Below are positions 31,655-41,768 of a stretch of 64,000 bases of DNA, one piece after another; the first letter of the stretch is position 1; each line of letters begins with the position of its first letter. The translations under genes were made by a program, and so were the position numbers. This DNA is from Sutcliffiella horikoshii (GTDB taxonomy: Bacteria > Bacillota > Bacilli > Bacillales > Bacillaceae_I). The notes beneath the pieces are model-generated. The model saw nothing but the letters and a program-made list of their open reading frames with translations. It was not told the origin of the DNA and ran no database searches. The stretch spans positions 125,883 to 189,882 of the forward strand of contig NZ_VTEV01000003.1 of NCBI RefSeq assembly GCF_008180725.1, read 5' to 3'.

Positions 31655-33964
31655 CTATGGGATTAGAGTGGAAAACGTTCCTCCCCGATGTGTAAAATCA
31701 AAGAGAATTGCACCTTGGAGGTCTGTCCTATACACTTTTGCATCCACCTGTGATAATCGGTCCAGCACCTTTTGATGCGGATGTCCAAACCGATTATTTC
31801 TTCCTACAGAGATAATGGCAACATCCGGACTAATAGTATCCAGAAAACTGGCAGTTGAAGAGGTGTTACTTCCGTGGTGACCAACCTTCAGTACATCCAC
31901 ATTAAGGTTTGGATAGTGATGTAATAAATCCCGCTCTCCTTCCTCCCCCATATCACCTGTAAAAAGCCATTTTTTTTTACCCAACACGGCAAAAAGCACG
32001 ATAGATCCTTCATTTTTACTCTCATAAAATTTAGTCGGATGCAAATATAAAAAGCTCGCTTCGCCCTCCTTCCACCCTGTGTTAGAAACAGCCATTCCAA
32101 TACTTACTCCCCTGCGCTGCGCTTCTTTTATTATCTCCTGCTCCACTTCATCTTCACCAAACCCTTTAGGAACAATGACCTCCTTTATTCCTACTTCTCC
32201 CCAAAGACTTTCCACATTGCCTGTATGGTCAAAATCCCCATGCGTAAGAATCAATTTATCAAGACGCCTAACTCCTTCTGCTTTTAAAAACGGGACCAGA
32301 ATATCTGAACCGCTATGAAATTCCCTCTTCTTCTTTTCCCATTCTTCTTGAGGAAAATTAAACGCACCGCCAGTATCAATCAGATACTTGCCTTTATTAA
32401 ACGGCAGTCTTATAAAAATCGCATCCCCTTGACCGATATCCAACACCACTACCTTTCCAAAAGGATTAAAGTAATTGATATTCCAATGAAAAACCATACA
32501 CAGTAAAAGAACAATCACAGCAGACCGTCGTTGATTCAATTCCCATTTGTAAAAAAAGAAGATGACAGAGAAACCATAGGCTGCCAATAAAAGGATGGGA
32601 GGCTTTCCGAACACTAACGTCCCTATTGGAAATTCAGCCATTCGAACTGCAAAAGAATTCATCAACTCTAACGGGTAGGATAAAAAGGGAACAAAGAGGG
32701 AGACATGATCTGGAGAAAGTAAAAGGATAAAAAACAGCAAAAATGAAACCGGAAGCACATAAAGGGAATAAAAGGCTACAAATAGTAGATTTAGAAGCGG
32801 GCTCCACAAAGAGAATTGGTAAAAGTGGTATAGAAGTAAAGGCAAGGAGGCAACTTGGGCAATTATGGAGACAAAAAATAATTGAGCAACGCCATTCTGT
32901 ACTTTTTGAAGGCTACCTGATGCCAAAAGTAACGACAGACTGACGGAAAAGGAGAGCTGAAAGCCTATATGATAGAGATAGTATGGACTTAAAATTAAAA
33001 CAAAGATACACGCCAAACCAATAGTATCAATGGAAAAGACCTTCTTTTTCATCAATAATAAGGTAAGGGCCACTCCTGTCATGGTTGCAGCTCTCATCAC
33101 AGATGGTGCTCCGCCTGCAAGCAGAACATACAAGGGCAAAAGTAAAAGCAAAAACAGATTCATCCACTGCCTGCTAAGTCCAATTCTGATTCCAAGGTAA
33201 AATGTCGCCGCAGTGATGATTCCAACATGCAACCCGGAAATCGCTAACAGATGGACTAGTCCCAACTGCTGATAGGCATCAAGTATGCTTTCATTAAGAC
33301 TGCTGCGGTCTCCGAAAATTAATGAAATCATAAAACTAGCATTTGTCTGATCCACATAGTTGCTTATTAAATTTATCCCTTGTTGCCTAATTTGTTTCAT
33401 TGATGTTAAAAAGGATGTTTTTGTTGGTGAGAGGCAGGTTTGCGGAAGTGCATTTAAAGATAGGATCCAGTGGATTTTTTGTTCATATAAATATTTTTTA
33501 TAGTTAAAAGCGTGAGGGTTACTTGCTCGTTGGGGCTGCTTTAATATTCCTGACCATACACATTTGTCCCCTACTGCCATTTCATTGAGCTGAGATGATT
33601 CTTCCTCCCGTTCCAAATAATATTCTACCATCAACACTTCATGAAGATTGCTCTTCATTTGAAAACTAGCCTTGTTTCCATCCATTATAAGTGGGGAATG
33701 GACTGTGCCTTGGAATTTAGTTTCATCTTTAACATGCATGGAGAAATTATGATGGTCCACGTAAGTCATATAGCTAGAAAAACCAACAGTGAAAAGGATG
33801 GTCAGAAAAAACAATCTTTGCGGTTTTTCATCAATACAATAGATTAGAGAAAAAAATAAAAGAGCAAGGGTGAGCAGCCCCCAATGGAAACCTGACCTGG
33901 AGACTGCAATGCCCAAACAGCTGGCAATGGCTAAATAGGCATAAAAGCCTGTCCTTTGTTTCAT
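31655..33964 (-). CDS. comEC: DNA uptake channel ComEC/Rec2
   Basis: ComEC forms the inner-membrane channel for single-stranded DNA during transformation. The 769-aa protein has N-terminal membrane helices, an OB-fold-like DUF4131 region (about 90-180), the competence domain with about ten helices (LLAISGLHVGIITA and GGAPSVMRAATM) and a C-terminal metallo-beta-lactamase domain (LTHGDFDHTGN, VGHHGSNTSS, GHPHQ). It is intact and full length, so natural competence is plausible. It follows comEB by 6 bp. Confidence 0.97.
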   Translation of the reverse strand: MKQRTGFYAYLAIASCLGIAVSRSGFHWGLLTLALLFFSLIYCIDEKPQRLFFLTILFTVGFSSYMTYVDHHNFSMHVKDETKFQGTVHSPLIMDGNKASFQMKSNLHEVLMVEYYLEREEESSQLNEMAVGDKCVWSGILKQPQRASNPHAFNYKKYLYEQKIHWILSLNALPQTCLSPTKTSFLTSMKQIRQQGINLISNYVDQTNASFMISLIFGDRSSLNESILDAYQQLGLVHLLAISGLHVGIITAATFYLGIRIGLSRQWMNLFLLLLLPLYVLLAGGAPSVMRAATMTGVALTLLLMKKKVFSIDTIGLACIFVLILSPYYLYHIGFQLSFSVSLSLLLASGSLQKVQNGVAQLFFVSIIAQVASLPLLLYHFYQFSLWSPLLNLLFVAFYSLYVLPVSFLLFFILLLSPDHVSLFVPFLSYPLELMNSFAVRMAEFPIGTLVFGKPPILLLAAYGFSVIFFFYKWELNQRRSAVIVLLLCMVFHWNINYFNPFGKVVVLDIGQGDAIFIRLPFNKGKYLIDTGGAFNFPQEEWEKKKREFHSGSDILVPFLKAEGVRRLDKLILTHGDFDHTGNVESLWGEVGIKEVIVPKGFGEDEVEQEIIKEAQRRGVSIGMAVSNTGWKEGEASFLYLHPTKFYESKNEGSIVLFAVLGKKKWLFTGDMGEEGERDLLHHYPNLNVDVLKVGHHGSNTSSTASFLDTISPDVAIISVGRNNRFGHPHQKVLDRLSQVDAKVYRTDLQGAILFDFTHRGGTFSTLIP

Positions 33965-33970
33965 CGCGCG

Positions 33971-34543
33971 CTATCCTTTTTTGCTGAATAGATCAGTAGA
34001 ACGCTCGTACCAACTTTTAATTTCTTCATCACTCGCACCGGAATCCTCCAGTCTTTCAATCAGACTGTTAATGAATCCTAATTTCTCCGGGTCATTCAAA
34101 CTTACCGCCATTTCAGCCAACTCCACTTGCTCCACTCTCACATCGGCTTGTTCAAACATTTCCAATGCATATGGATGATTTTTGTATTCCATTGCGTAAT
34201 AGACCGTTTTGATTCCTGCTTGAATGATGGCCTTACAGCAGTGAAGGCATGGAAAATGAGTGACATAAATTTCGGCTCCACTTGTAGGTACACCAAACTT
34301 GGAGCATTGAAGCAACGCATTCATTTCAGCATGGATCGTTCGTACACAATGATTGTCAATGACATAACAGCCTTCATCGATGCAATGCACGCCCCCTGCT
34401 ATTGATCCGTTATATCCCCCTGCAATAATACGCTTATCACGTACAATGGTTGCTCCAACGGCAAGTCTTGTACATGTACTGCGCAATGCCAGCAAATGGC
34501 TTTGTGCCATAAAGTATTGATCCCATGATATTCTCGTCATCAT
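33971..34543 (-). CDS. comEB: ComE operon protein 2 (dCMP deaminase family)
   Basis: ComEB belongs to the deoxycytidylate deaminase family. The 190-aa protein has the zinc motifs HAEMNALLQ and PCLHCCKAI. In B. subtilis the gene lies in the comE operon and is not strictly needed for transformation but affects localisation of the apparatus. Here it sits between comEA and comEC, with small gaps. Confidence 0.95.
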   Translation of the reverse strand: MMTRISWDQYFMAQSHLLALRSTCTRLAVGATIVRDKRIIAGGYNGSIAGGVHCIDEGCYVIDNHCVRTIHAEMNALLQCSKFGVPTSGAEIYVTHFPCLHCCKAIIQAGIKTVYYAMEYKNHPYALEMFEQADVRVEQVELAEMAVSLNDPEKLGFINSLIERLEDSGASDEEIKSWYERSTDLFSKKG

Positions 34544-34616
34544 CCATCAAGCCTCCAATTTCTTATAACAACTTGCAATAACTCTAGTGTATCGACTCTA
34601 CTCGAATTTCGTCAAT

Positions 34617-35288
34617 TCAATTCGCAACAGTAATTTCATTTCTTAACTTTTCAAAAGATTTTTGCCCGATTCCGGTGACCTGCATGATATCTTCTTTACT
34701 TTTAAACAAACCATTTTCTTTCCTGTAGTCTACAATGGCTTTAGCTTTGGCAGGACCAATTCCGGTTAAGTTTGTCAACTCTTCCTCCGATGCTCTATTA
34801 ATATTGACCAGCCCGTCAGAGGTTCCAGATTCTCCGCTTTCATTCGTCACTGGTTGCTGAATCACTTCCTTTATCACTTCGCCCTCTTTGGGAACATGAA
34901 TAACCATTTCATCTACCAACAAGGCTGCTAAATTAACCTTATCTGAATCGGCTCCCTCCACAAAACCACCTGCCTTTTCTACCGCATCGATGATTCTGTC
35001 TCCTATTTTCATTCGATAAACGCCAGGATCCATGACTTGACCTTTGATATCAATTAGAATTACTTGATTGACAATCTCCTCTTCCTCAAGCTTGTCCACT
35101 TCATCTGAGCTAATTGATTCATTTTCTTCCCCTTGCACTTCCTCAATAAAGCTTATTTGCTCCATAGAAGACACTGCTTCACTCTCACTCAGACTTGACC
35201 AACCAAGTATGGAAATCAGCGCTAACACACTGATTGATACTAAAACTTTAATTTTATGGACAGACCATAATTCTTTCATTGCTTTCAC
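34617..35288 (-). CDS. comEA: Competence DNA receptor ComEA
   Basis: ComEA is the membrane-anchored double-stranded DNA receptor. The 223-aa protein has an N-terminal anchor helix (about residues 13-30), an acidic linker, an SLBB-like domain (about 75-140, VILIDIKGQVMDPGVYRM) and two helix-hairpin-helix motifs at the C-terminus. The latter run from VNINRASEEELTNLTGIG to IMQVTGIGQKSFEKL. It is divergent from comER and heads comEA-comEB-comEC. Confidence 0.96.
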   Translation of the reverse strand: MKAMKELWSVHKIKVLVSISVLALISILGWSSLSESEAVSSMEQISFIEEVQGEENESISSDEVDKLEEEEIVNQVILIDIKGQVMDPGVYRMKIGDRIIDAVEKAGGFVEGADSDKVNLAALLVDEMVIHVPKEGEVIKEVIQQPVTNESGESGTSDGLVNINRASEEELTNLTGIGPAKAKAIVDYRKENGLFKSKEDIMQVTGIGQKSFEKLRNEITVAN

Positions 35289-35361
35289 CTTATATTCATA
35301 ATAGTAAGTCTAAAAACATATAGTGTATGAGAAACTTTTTTGGATGGAGGAGGGAATAAAC

Positions 35362-36180
35362 ATGAAGATTGGAATGATCGGCACAGGCAACATGGGGAGA
35401 ATCTTGGTTGAATCATTTGTCGACTCGAAAGCAGTACCTCCTGAGAATATAACGATTACTAATCGATCAATAGAGAAGGCGTTTAAAATACAGAGAAAAT
35501 ACCCTGATCTCCATGTTGCAGAGACCGCCGAAGAGGTGGTTAGAGCATCTGATATTATTTTTTTATGTGTAAAGCCATTGGATATACACCCCCTTTTAAC
35601 AAAGATCAACAAGAACCTTACTGGCGATAAATGTGTTATTTCCATTACCAGCCCAGTATCTGTAGCACAACTGCAAACATTGGTCACTTGCCAAGTAGCG
35701 AGAATAATTCCGAGCATCACCAACCGTGCATTAGCTGGTGTCACTTTAGTGACGTTCGGTGATAATGTAGAACAAGAGTATAGAGAATATTTACTTTCCA
35801 TATGTTCGCAAATATCTACTCCGATTCATATTAAAGAAAATGTTACAAGGGTTGCCTCTGACATAGTGAGCTGCGGGCCAGCATTTTTCAGCTACATTCT
35901 ACAAAGATTCATTGACGGAGCAGTAAGCGAGACGGCTATTTCTAAGGAGCAGGCAACGGATTTGGCAAGCCAGATGATCATAGGAATGGGAAAGTTAATT
36001 GAAAAGGATATTTATACATTACAGACTTTACAAGAAAAGGTTTGTGTAAAGGGCGGTGTCACCGGAGAAGGGATCAAGGTGTTAGAAAACGAGCTGGGTG
36101 ATGTGTTTCATCATGTGATTCAGAAGACGCATGAGAAGTTTGATGAAGATATTTCAGAGGTAAAAAAACAGTTTCATTAA
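35362..36180 (+). CDS. comER: Late competence protein ComER (P5C reductase family)
   Basis: ComER is a pyrroline-5-carboxylate reductase homologue. It is not needed for transformation in B. subtilis, but has been linked to sporulation and biofilm entry in related bacilli. The 272-aa protein has a Rossmann start MKIGMIGTGNMGRILVESF and the typical C-terminal KGGVTGEGIKVLE. The ATG at 35,362 has GGAGGG at eight bases; the longer frame upstream lacks a site. It is divergent from comEA. Confidence 0.95.
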   Translation: MKIGMIGTGNMGRILVESFVDSKAVPPENITITNRSIEKAFKIQRKYPDLHVAETAEEVVRASDIIFLCVKPLDIHPLLTKINKNLTGDKCVISITSPVSVAQLQTLVTCQVARIIPSITNRALAGVTLVTFGDNVEQEYREYLLSICSQISTPIHIKENVTRVASDIVSCGPAFFSYILQRFIDGAVSETAISKEQATDLASQMIIGMGKLIEKDIYTLQTLQEKVCVKGGVTGEGIKVLENELGDVFHHVIQKTHEKFDEDISEVKKQFH

Positions 36181-36231
36181 CTAAGGTATTCGTTACCAAT
36201 CGACAAATTCCTTTAAGTTTTTATAAATTTT

Positions 36232-36270
36232 TCATAAAAAAAGGCGTCCTATAAATGGACGCCTATTTTT
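36232..36270. terminator. Bidirectional terminator between comER and yqeM
   Basis: The stem AGGCGTCC/GGACGCCT has a seven-base loop, an A tract upstream and a T tract downstream. It reaches into the yqeM stop and serves convergent comER and yqeM. Confidence 0.9.
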
Positions 36271-37015
36271 GTGCCACAAAGAACACTCTTTCTGTATGGT
36301 CAGCTATATGGTCGGTAGAATAATCCCCAGTTATAGATTTGACGGTAAATCCTACTTCTTCTAACCACTTTTTATATGTTTCAACATCGAAAGTCCTTTG
36401 GAAATGCAATTCGTCAAAACGCAAATAGCGGTCAGTTTCTTCTTCTTTAACAAAAAAGGATAGCTCATGTTCGACACTATTTGGATGCTCTCCAGGAAAA
36501 CTGTTCCAAATATAAGATACATCCTCTTCTACACTCGTAAAGGTGTTGTTCATGAACACTTGTGTAATTTTATAAAGAGAATGAACATCAAAAAGCAGCA
36601 GCCCGCCTTTTTTCAATTGTTTGAAAGTTGATTGAAACGTTTTTCTTACGTCTTCCTCTGACTCTAAGTAATTTAATGAATCGCAAAAAATCGTGATGCA
36701 ATCTACCTCTTCAAAGCCTTCTAACTCCGCCATATTTTGCTCAAAAAGTGGGATGGAAAGCCCAGAAGCCGAAGCTTTTTCATGAGCGATGGCCAACATG
36801 CTTTCTGATAGATCAACCCCTGACACTTCCCATCCTTCTTGGGCAAAACGAATCGCAAGTTCCCCTGTGCCACAACCAACATCTACGACTGAAAAACGAT
36901 TAGAATCATCAGCCATATACCTTTGTTTAACAGTTTGGACAAAGGAGACCCACTTTTCATAAGGAACATCTTGCATCAATTGATCATATATATGGGCAAA
37001 TTGTCCGTAAGCCAT
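36263..37015 (-). CDS. yqeM: SAM-dependent methyltransferase YqeM
   Basis: This is a class I methyltransferase of unknown substrate; 250 aa. Motif I is VVDVGCGTGELAIRFA (near residues 43-58) and motif II-III spans VSGVDLSESMLAIAHEKA. It is the last gene of the yqeG-yqeM operon and overlaps the terminator shared with comER. Confidence 0.93.
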   Translation of the reverse strand: MAYGQFAHIYDQLMQDVPYEKWVSFVQTVKQRYMADDSNRFSVVDVGCGTGELAIRFAQEGWEVSGVDLSESMLAIAHEKASASGLSIPLFEQNMAELEGFEEVDCITIFCDSLNYLESEEDVRKTFQSTFKQLKKGGLLLFDVHSLYKITQVFMNNTFTSVEEDVSYIWNSFPGEHPNSVEHELSFFVKEEETDRYLRFDELHFQRTFDVETYKKWLEEVGFTVKSITGDYSTDHIADHTERVFFVAQK

Positions 37016-37016
37016 G

Positions 37017-37367
37017 TTACGTTAACTCAATTTGAATATCTTCACGAGGAGCGTCTCCCCAAAGACGTTCTAAATTATAATAACCACGTTCATCTTTATG
37101 GAATACATGCGCAACGACGTCACCTAGATCCACAAGAATCCAGCGAGCTTCATCAAAGCCTTCCATTCTGCGAACGTGTTGTCCATTTTCTTCTGCAGCT
37201 TCTTTAATGGCACGGGCGATTGCCTGTACTTGTTTGTCTGAGTTACCGTGGCAAATCAAGAAATAATCTGAAACAAGGGAAATCCCTTGCATATTTAAAG
37301 CTACCAATTCTTCTGCACGTTTATCATCTGCAGCCTTTGCTGCAAGTTGTAATAATTCGTTTGACAT
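37017..37367 (-). CDS. rsfS: Ribosomal silencing factor RsfS
   Basis: RsfS (YqeL) binds ribosomal protein L14 and blocks subunit joining under starvation. The 116-aa protein contains the conserved YFLICHGNSDKQVQAIA, RRMEGFDEARWILVDLGD and VVAHVFHKDERGYYNLERLW. It starts immediately after yqeK. Confidence 0.97.
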   Translation of the reverse strand: MSNELLQLAAKAADDKRAEELVALNMQGISLVSDYFLICHGNSDKQVQAIARAIKEAAEENGQHVRRMEGFDEARWILVDLGDVVAHVFHKDERGYYNLERLWGDAPREDIQIELT

Positions 37368-37946
37368 TTATGTTAACTTCCTTTCTTTTACCTTCATAGT
37401 CATATCATTATAAGCATGAAACGTATCGGGATAGACTGGTTGATTTCGCGTAATTAAGTATGTGATCGTATTCTTCATGGCTTGAATTAGGGCTATATCT
37501 AGCGAGCTCTTTGCAGATTCCCGAACTTGATCAACCCCAGGAAAGTCCCTGCCAGGCTCAATATAATCTGCTACATACAAAACTTTGTCAAGAGTACTCA
37601 TGTTTATCTTACCCGAAGTATGGCAGCGTATCGCTTCAAGAACATCGTTATCAGCAATTCCTGCTTCTTTTTCTACTAGGTACGCGCCTACAGGGGCATG
37701 CCATAACTCATCATGATATTGCAATAAATCTTGTGGCATCTTCTGATCGATGATGATTCTGCGCATTTCTTCTTTATCCCGAAACTTGGCGTAATCATGA
37801 AAAATTGCTGCAAGCTCTGCTTTTTCCTGATCAACACCATAGCGCTCCGCAAGTTCTATTGCGGTTTCCATGACACCGATTGTATGAACATAACGACGCT
37901 CTGTTAGTTGTTCTTTGACCAGTCTTAACGCTTTTTCTCTATTCAT
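37368..37946 (-). CDS. yqeK: HD-domain Ap4A hydrolase YqeK
   Basis: YqeK-type HD proteins hydrolyse symmetrically the alarmone diadenosine tetraphosphate. The 192-aa protein has the metal-binding pattern [24 protein letters not shown] and [13 protein letters not shown]. It overlaps nadD by 8 bp and is followed by rsfS. Confidence 0.95.
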   Translation of the reverse strand: MNREKALRLVKEQLTERRYVHTIGVMETAIELAERYGVDQEKAELAAIFHDYAKFRDKEEMRRIIIDQKMPQDLLQYHDELWHAPVGAYLVEKEAGIADNDVLEAIRCHTSGKINMSTLDKVLYVADYIEPGRDFPGVDQVRESAKSSLDIALIQAMKNTITYLITRNQPVYPDTFHAYNDMTMKVKERKLT

Positions 37947-38505
37947 ATAGGCGTTTCTCCTCTATGATTTCTTTTACCTTATCCGGAACTAAGTATTGAG
38001 AAGTCCACCCATCTCGCACACGCTTCCTTATTAAGGTGGAGCTTATGTCCATTTGCGGGGTTTCCACCTCTAGCACAGGGTATGGTGATGAGAAAGAATA
38101 ACCGGGACGCTTTACTCCTACAAATGTGACGAGTTCAAGCAACTTTTCTATGTTGTGCCATTTAGGCAAGTACTCGACCATATCTGCCCCTATGATAAAA
38201 TAGAAGCTAGTATCAGGGTACTTTTTTGCTAATAACAATATTGTATCATATGTATAGGAGGGACCCTCCCTTTGAAGCTCAATGGTTTCCACCCGAAAGC
38301 TTTTGTTGGACGCAACAGCAGCTTCAATCATTTTAACCCTAATGGAAGTAGGGGTTAAGGATTTATTTTGCTTATGGGGAGGAATATGATTTGGCATAAA
38401 CCATATCTCATCTAACGCAAGCTTTTGCCTGACATCATTTGCAATCAGAAGATGACTGACATGAGGCGGATCAAAGGTCCCGCCGATTATGCCCACTTTC
38501 TTCAC
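37939..38505 (-). CDS. nadD: Nicotinate-nucleotide adenylyltransferase
   Basis: NadD makes nicotinate adenine dinucleotide in NAD synthesis. The 188-aa protein has the nucleotidyltransferase motif [12 protein letters not shown] at the N-terminus and the ISSTLIRKR motif near the C-terminus. It is part of the yqeG-yqeM operon (yqeJ in B. subtilis) and overlaps yqeK. Confidence 0.98.
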   Translation of the reverse strand: MKKVGIIGGTFDPPHVSHLLIANDVRQKLALDEIWFMPNHIPPHKQNKSLTPTSIRVKMIEAAVASNKSFRVETIELQREGPSYTYDTILLLAKKYPDTSFYFIIGADMVEYLPKWHNIEKLLELVTFVGVKRPGYSFSSPYPVLEVETPQMDISSTLIRKRVRDGWTSQYLVPDKVKEIIEEKRLYE

Positions 38506-38523
38506 GAAAATCCCTCCATCTCA

Positions 38524-38817
38524 TTATCTTGGCAAGACTATTTGTTTGTTTTCTTTGGATTCTTTGTAAAGAATGATTGTACTTCCGATAACTTGTACTA
38601 GTTCAGCTTTCGTACCGGCAACAAGTTCTTGGGCCACATCTTTACGGTCTTCATCACAGTTTTGCAACACACTTACTTTCAGTAGTTCCCTTACTTCTAA
38701 AGCTTCTGAAATCTGCTTTGTCATATTTTCATTTACTCCGCCTTTTCCTACTTGAAAGATCGGATCAAGATGATGTGCCTCTGCTCTTAAAAATCTTTTT
38801 TGTTTACCTGTTAACAT
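38524..38817 (-). CDS. yhbY: YhbY-family RNA-binding protein
   Basis: This is a small CRM-domain protein associated with pre-50S ribosomal particles (YqeI in B. subtilis). The 97-aa protein shows LTGKQKRFLRAEAHHLDPIFQVGKGG and the GxxG-type loop. It overlaps the aroE stop by 7 bp. Confidence 0.95.
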   Translation of the reverse strand: MLTGKQKRFLRAEAHHLDPIFQVGKGGVNENMTKQISEALEVRELLKVSVLQNCDEDRKDVAQELVAGTKAELVQVIGSTIILYKESKENKQIVLPR

Positions 38818-39647
38818 GTTTTTCCTCCTAGATGTTCTTTTACTAAGTTTTTCATTCTATCTGTATCGGGTAACTTCCCTGTCCAAAGTTCAAACGCTAA
38901 AGCTGCCTGATAGGCAAACATATGGATGCCGTTTTGCGTAACAGCGCCAAGGTCTTTTGCTTCCCGTAATAATTTTGTTTCTAAAGGATTATAGATGATA
39001 TCACTAAAAACTGCATGTTGTTTAATAGAGTTCAACGCTAGTGGAATATCATTGATTTTAGGGAACATCCCCACCGAAGTGGTTTGAACTACCACATCAT
39101 ACCTATCCAGCTCTTTTGCAGCTTGTTCCACAGTGATACTTCGTGAAATCTGCTCTAATGAAAATTCTCTCACTAAATCTTCTGACTTAGATACGGTTCG
39201 ATTACAGATATCAACATGTATACCTTCTTCAATAGCCAAAGTGTAAAATATGGCCCTTGCAGCCCCACCGGCACCGATAATAAGTATATGCTTATTTTTA
39301 AGCTCCACCACTTCTTTTAGAGCCTCGACGAAACCTCTACCGTCGGTGTTGTAACCAATAAGCTTGCCATTTTTATTTACCACCGTGTTAACAGCGCCAA
39401 TTTTCAGAGCTGCCTCTTCCACACTATCTAACAATGGAATGATCGCTTCTTTATGGGGAATGGTTACATTGAATCCATTAACACCAAGGGCACGCATACC
39501 AGCAACCGCCGTCTCTAACTCACCGGCATCTACATGAAAGGCATGATAATGCGCGTCCATTCCGTTATGAAGAAACGCGTCATTATGGATGAGGGGAGAC
39601 ATGGAATGTGCAATGGGAGACCCGATTACTCCGTAAAGACTCTTCAT
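38811..39647 (-). CDS. aroE: Shikimate dehydrogenase
   Basis: AroE reduces 3-dehydroshikimate with NADPH in aromatic amino-acid synthesis. The 278-aa protein has the substrate-site SPIAHSMSPLIHN, NVTIPHKE and NTDGRGF. The nucleotide-binding motif is IGAGGAARAIFY. It lies between yqeH and yhbY. Confidence 0.98.
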   Translation of the reverse strand: MKSLYGVIGSPIAHSMSPLIHNDAFLHNGMDAHYHAFHVDAGELETAVAGMRALGVNGFNVTIPHKEAIIPLLDSVEEAALKIGAVNTVVNKNGKLIGYNTDGRGFVEALKEVVELKNKHILIIGAGGAARAIFYTLAIEEGIHVDICNRTVSKSEDLVREFSLEQISRSITVEQAAKELDRYDVVVQTTSVGMFPKINDIPLALNSIKQHAVFSDIIYNPLETKLLREAKDLGAVTQNGIHMFAYQAALAFELWTGKLPDTDRMKNLVKEHLGGKTC

Positions 39648-39669
39648 CAGCCATCCTCCCTTTTAGATT

Positions 39670-40773
39670 TTAGATCAACGATTTTCTTACCATAACTCCT
39701 ACGCCTTTTGGTACATGAGCCACCACTTTAATTCCAGGCTCATTGATCGTAACCCAACCAAGACCTGAGAAGACAATATCCGTTTTTTCATCTTTAATTG
39801 TAAATTCATGCGCAACAAGTTCAGGGAATGAATCTACAAATTCGTTACCTGGCGGCTGCAATAAATCCCCTAAGTGCTCTTTATATACATTGTCTGCATT
39901 CTCAAGCTTGGTACGATGAATATAAAGGTCATTGGACACGTAGCATGTAAAAGAGTTACGCCCGCCTTTTACATAATCAAACCGTGCCAAACCTCCAAAG
40001 AATAACGTTTGAGCTTCATTTAATTGAAAAATCTTTGGTTTGATTTCTTTCTTAGGCGAGATGACTTTCAGTTCCTTTTTATCAACAAAATGTGCCATTT
40101 GATGACGATTGATAATTCCCGGTGTATCAAACAACGAAGCGCCGTTGTCCAGTGGAATGTCAATCATATCAAGCGTTGTTCCGGGAAACTGAGAGGTTGT
40201 GATAACATCTGCCTCGCCAGAGAACTCACGGATAATGCGGTTGATGAAGGTCGATTTTCCGACGTTCGTACAACCAACCACATACACGTCCTTTCCATCC
40301 CTGTAGTCTTCAATTGCCTGTGCCAATTCTTTGACACCTGTTCCTTTATCCGCACTGATTAAAAAAACATCTTCCGGCTTCATGCCGAGCTCTTTTGCTG
40401 CTTGTTTCATCCAATTGATTACTTTATTTGGCTTAACGGACTTGGGCAGCAAGTCCACCTTGTTTCCAACTAATAATACTTTATTATTGCCGACAAACCG
40501 GTGTAAGCCCGGCAACCAGCTGCCGTCAAAATCAAAAATATCTACAATCTTTACCACAAGTCCTTGTGTCTGACCTATGGAGTTCAATATCCGGATAAAA
40601 TCGTCATCTGTCAAGGAAACATCTTGAATTTCATTGTAATGTTTCAGGCGAAAGCACCTCTTACAGATCACCGCTTCTTTGTTTAAAGAGGAAGGAGGTG
40701 CATATCCCAATCCTTCTGGGTTCTCTGTCTGAATGGCCACTCCGCACCCGATACATACTATTTGTTCTTCCAT
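39670..40773 (-). CDS. yqeH: Ribosome biogenesis GTPase YqeH
   Basis: YqeH is a circularly permuted GTPase needed for 30S assembly. It has an N-terminal zinc finger (CIGCGVAIQTENP with CKRC). The GTPase motifs come in the order G4 (GNKVDLLP), G1 (GCTNVGKST), G3 (DTPG), the hallmark of circular permutation. I start at the ATG at 40,773 with GGGAGG nine bases upstream, giving 367 aa; six further in-frame codons would overlap yqeG. Confidence 0.97.
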   Translation of the reverse strand: MEEQIVCIGCGVAIQTENPEGLGYAPPSSLNKEAVICKRCFRLKHYNEIQDVSLTDDDFIRILNSIGQTQGLVVKIVDIFDFDGSWLPGLHRFVGNNKVLLVGNKVDLLPKSVKPNKVINWMKQAAKELGMKPEDVFLISADKGTGVKELAQAIEDYRDGKDVYVVGCTNVGKSTFINRIIREFSGEADVITTSQFPGTTLDMIDIPLDNGASLFDTPGIINRHQMAHFVDKKELKVISPKKEIKPKIFQLNEAQTLFFGGLARFDYVKGGRNSFTCYVSNDLYIHRTKLENADNVYKEHLGDLLQPPGNEFVDSFPELVAHEFTIKDEKTDIVFSGLGWVTINEPGIKVVAHVPKGVGVMVRKSLI

Positions 40774-40778
40774 ATTCG

Positions 40779-41294
40779 TTAATCCTCCCAATTAATCATG
40801 CCTTTTTGCTTCATCCACGAAAGGATTCGTCTTTCTACACGGCGATTAAATTTTGTAACAAACCCGTCCGTTTGCGCAACCGGAACAACAAGAATGGTGT
40901 GTAAACCAATCCGATTGCCTCCAAGCACGTCTGTCAAAAGTTGATCTCCAATCACGACCACTTCTTCTTTTTGAAGCTTCATATCTCTTAGTGCTCTTCT
41001 GAAAGCACGTCCCATCGGCTTCCTTGCTCCATAAATATAGTTGATACCAAGTGGATCAGAAAACATCTTCACCCTTTTTAACTTATTATTGGAAACAATC
41101 GTTACTAAGATGCCAACCTCTTGCATTTCTTTAAACCATTCAATCAATGCAGGTGTCGCTTCCGGTCGATCCCATTCCACAAGCGTATTGTCTAAGTCCG
41201 TAATGATTCCTTTAATTCCCTTTTCTTTCAAGTCCATCGGCTTTATTTCAAATACACTTTTTACGTGCTGTGCAGGCAGAAAATACTTAATCAT
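40779..41294 (-). CDS. yqeG: HAD-family phosphatase YqeG
   Basis: This is a HAD-superfamily phosphatase of the YqeG/GEP4 type; the yeast relative dephosphorylates phosphatidylglycerophosphate. The 171-aa protein has motif I DLDNTLVEWD, motif II VSNN, and motif III-IV with VIGDQLLTDVLGGNR. It leads the yqeG-yqeH-aroE-yhbY-nadD-yqeK-rsfS-yqeM operon. Confidence 0.95.
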   Translation of the reverse strand: MIKYFLPAQHVKSVFEIKPMDLKEKGIKGIITDLDNTLVEWDRPEATPALIEWFKEMQEVGILVTIVSNNKLKRVKMFSDPLGINYIYGARKPMGRAFRRALRDMKLQKEEVVVIGDQLLTDVLGGNRIGLHTILVVPVAQTDGFVTKFNRRVERRILSWMKQKGMINWED

Positions 41295-41504
41295 TTAATC
41301 ACCCTCAATTTGTTTCTATAGTTATCGTTGTGAACATATATAATAGGACATTTTACGTTCAAATTAACACTTTACCATCTTACCTAAATTCCTTCTCCGT
41401 GTTAAGCATATTATTGATATTTCTAGTGTTAGCATGCTTCTGTTTTCAAATAAAAAGTATTGAAAATAAAAATTTTTCGACAAATTCCTGTCGATTTCAA
41501 CACC

Positions 41505-41603
41505 TGTGGATAAACTTATCTACATTATACAGTATGCCCTATAACGTTTACTGGTAATTATAAACAATATACCCACATGTTATCCACCGCTAACTGTGGA
41601 TAA
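41505..41603. promoter_or_regulatory. DnaA-box cluster upstream of sda
   Basis: Four 9-mers fit the DnaA box: TGTGGATAA at 41,505-41,513 and 41,595-41,603 (perfect), TTATCTACA at 41,516-41,524, and TTATCCACC at 41,580-41,588. The last and the second perfect box form an inverted pair. They lie 165-265 bp upstream of sda. B. subtilis sda is a known DnaA target. The rest of 41,299-41,768 holds the presumed yqeG and sda promoters; I see no gene. Confidence 0.8.
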
Positions 41604-41768
41604 CAGAACGGTTGTTCTAACAAAAAATACATGGTAGAGTAATCGTACAACCTACAGAATTTACAATTATATGCATTACAAATGTTGAAAAGAACTAAAC
41701 CTAAACATAATACTTACAACCATACATAGTGACGTAATAATAGGAGGTGTAGGGCAGAGGCCAATCTG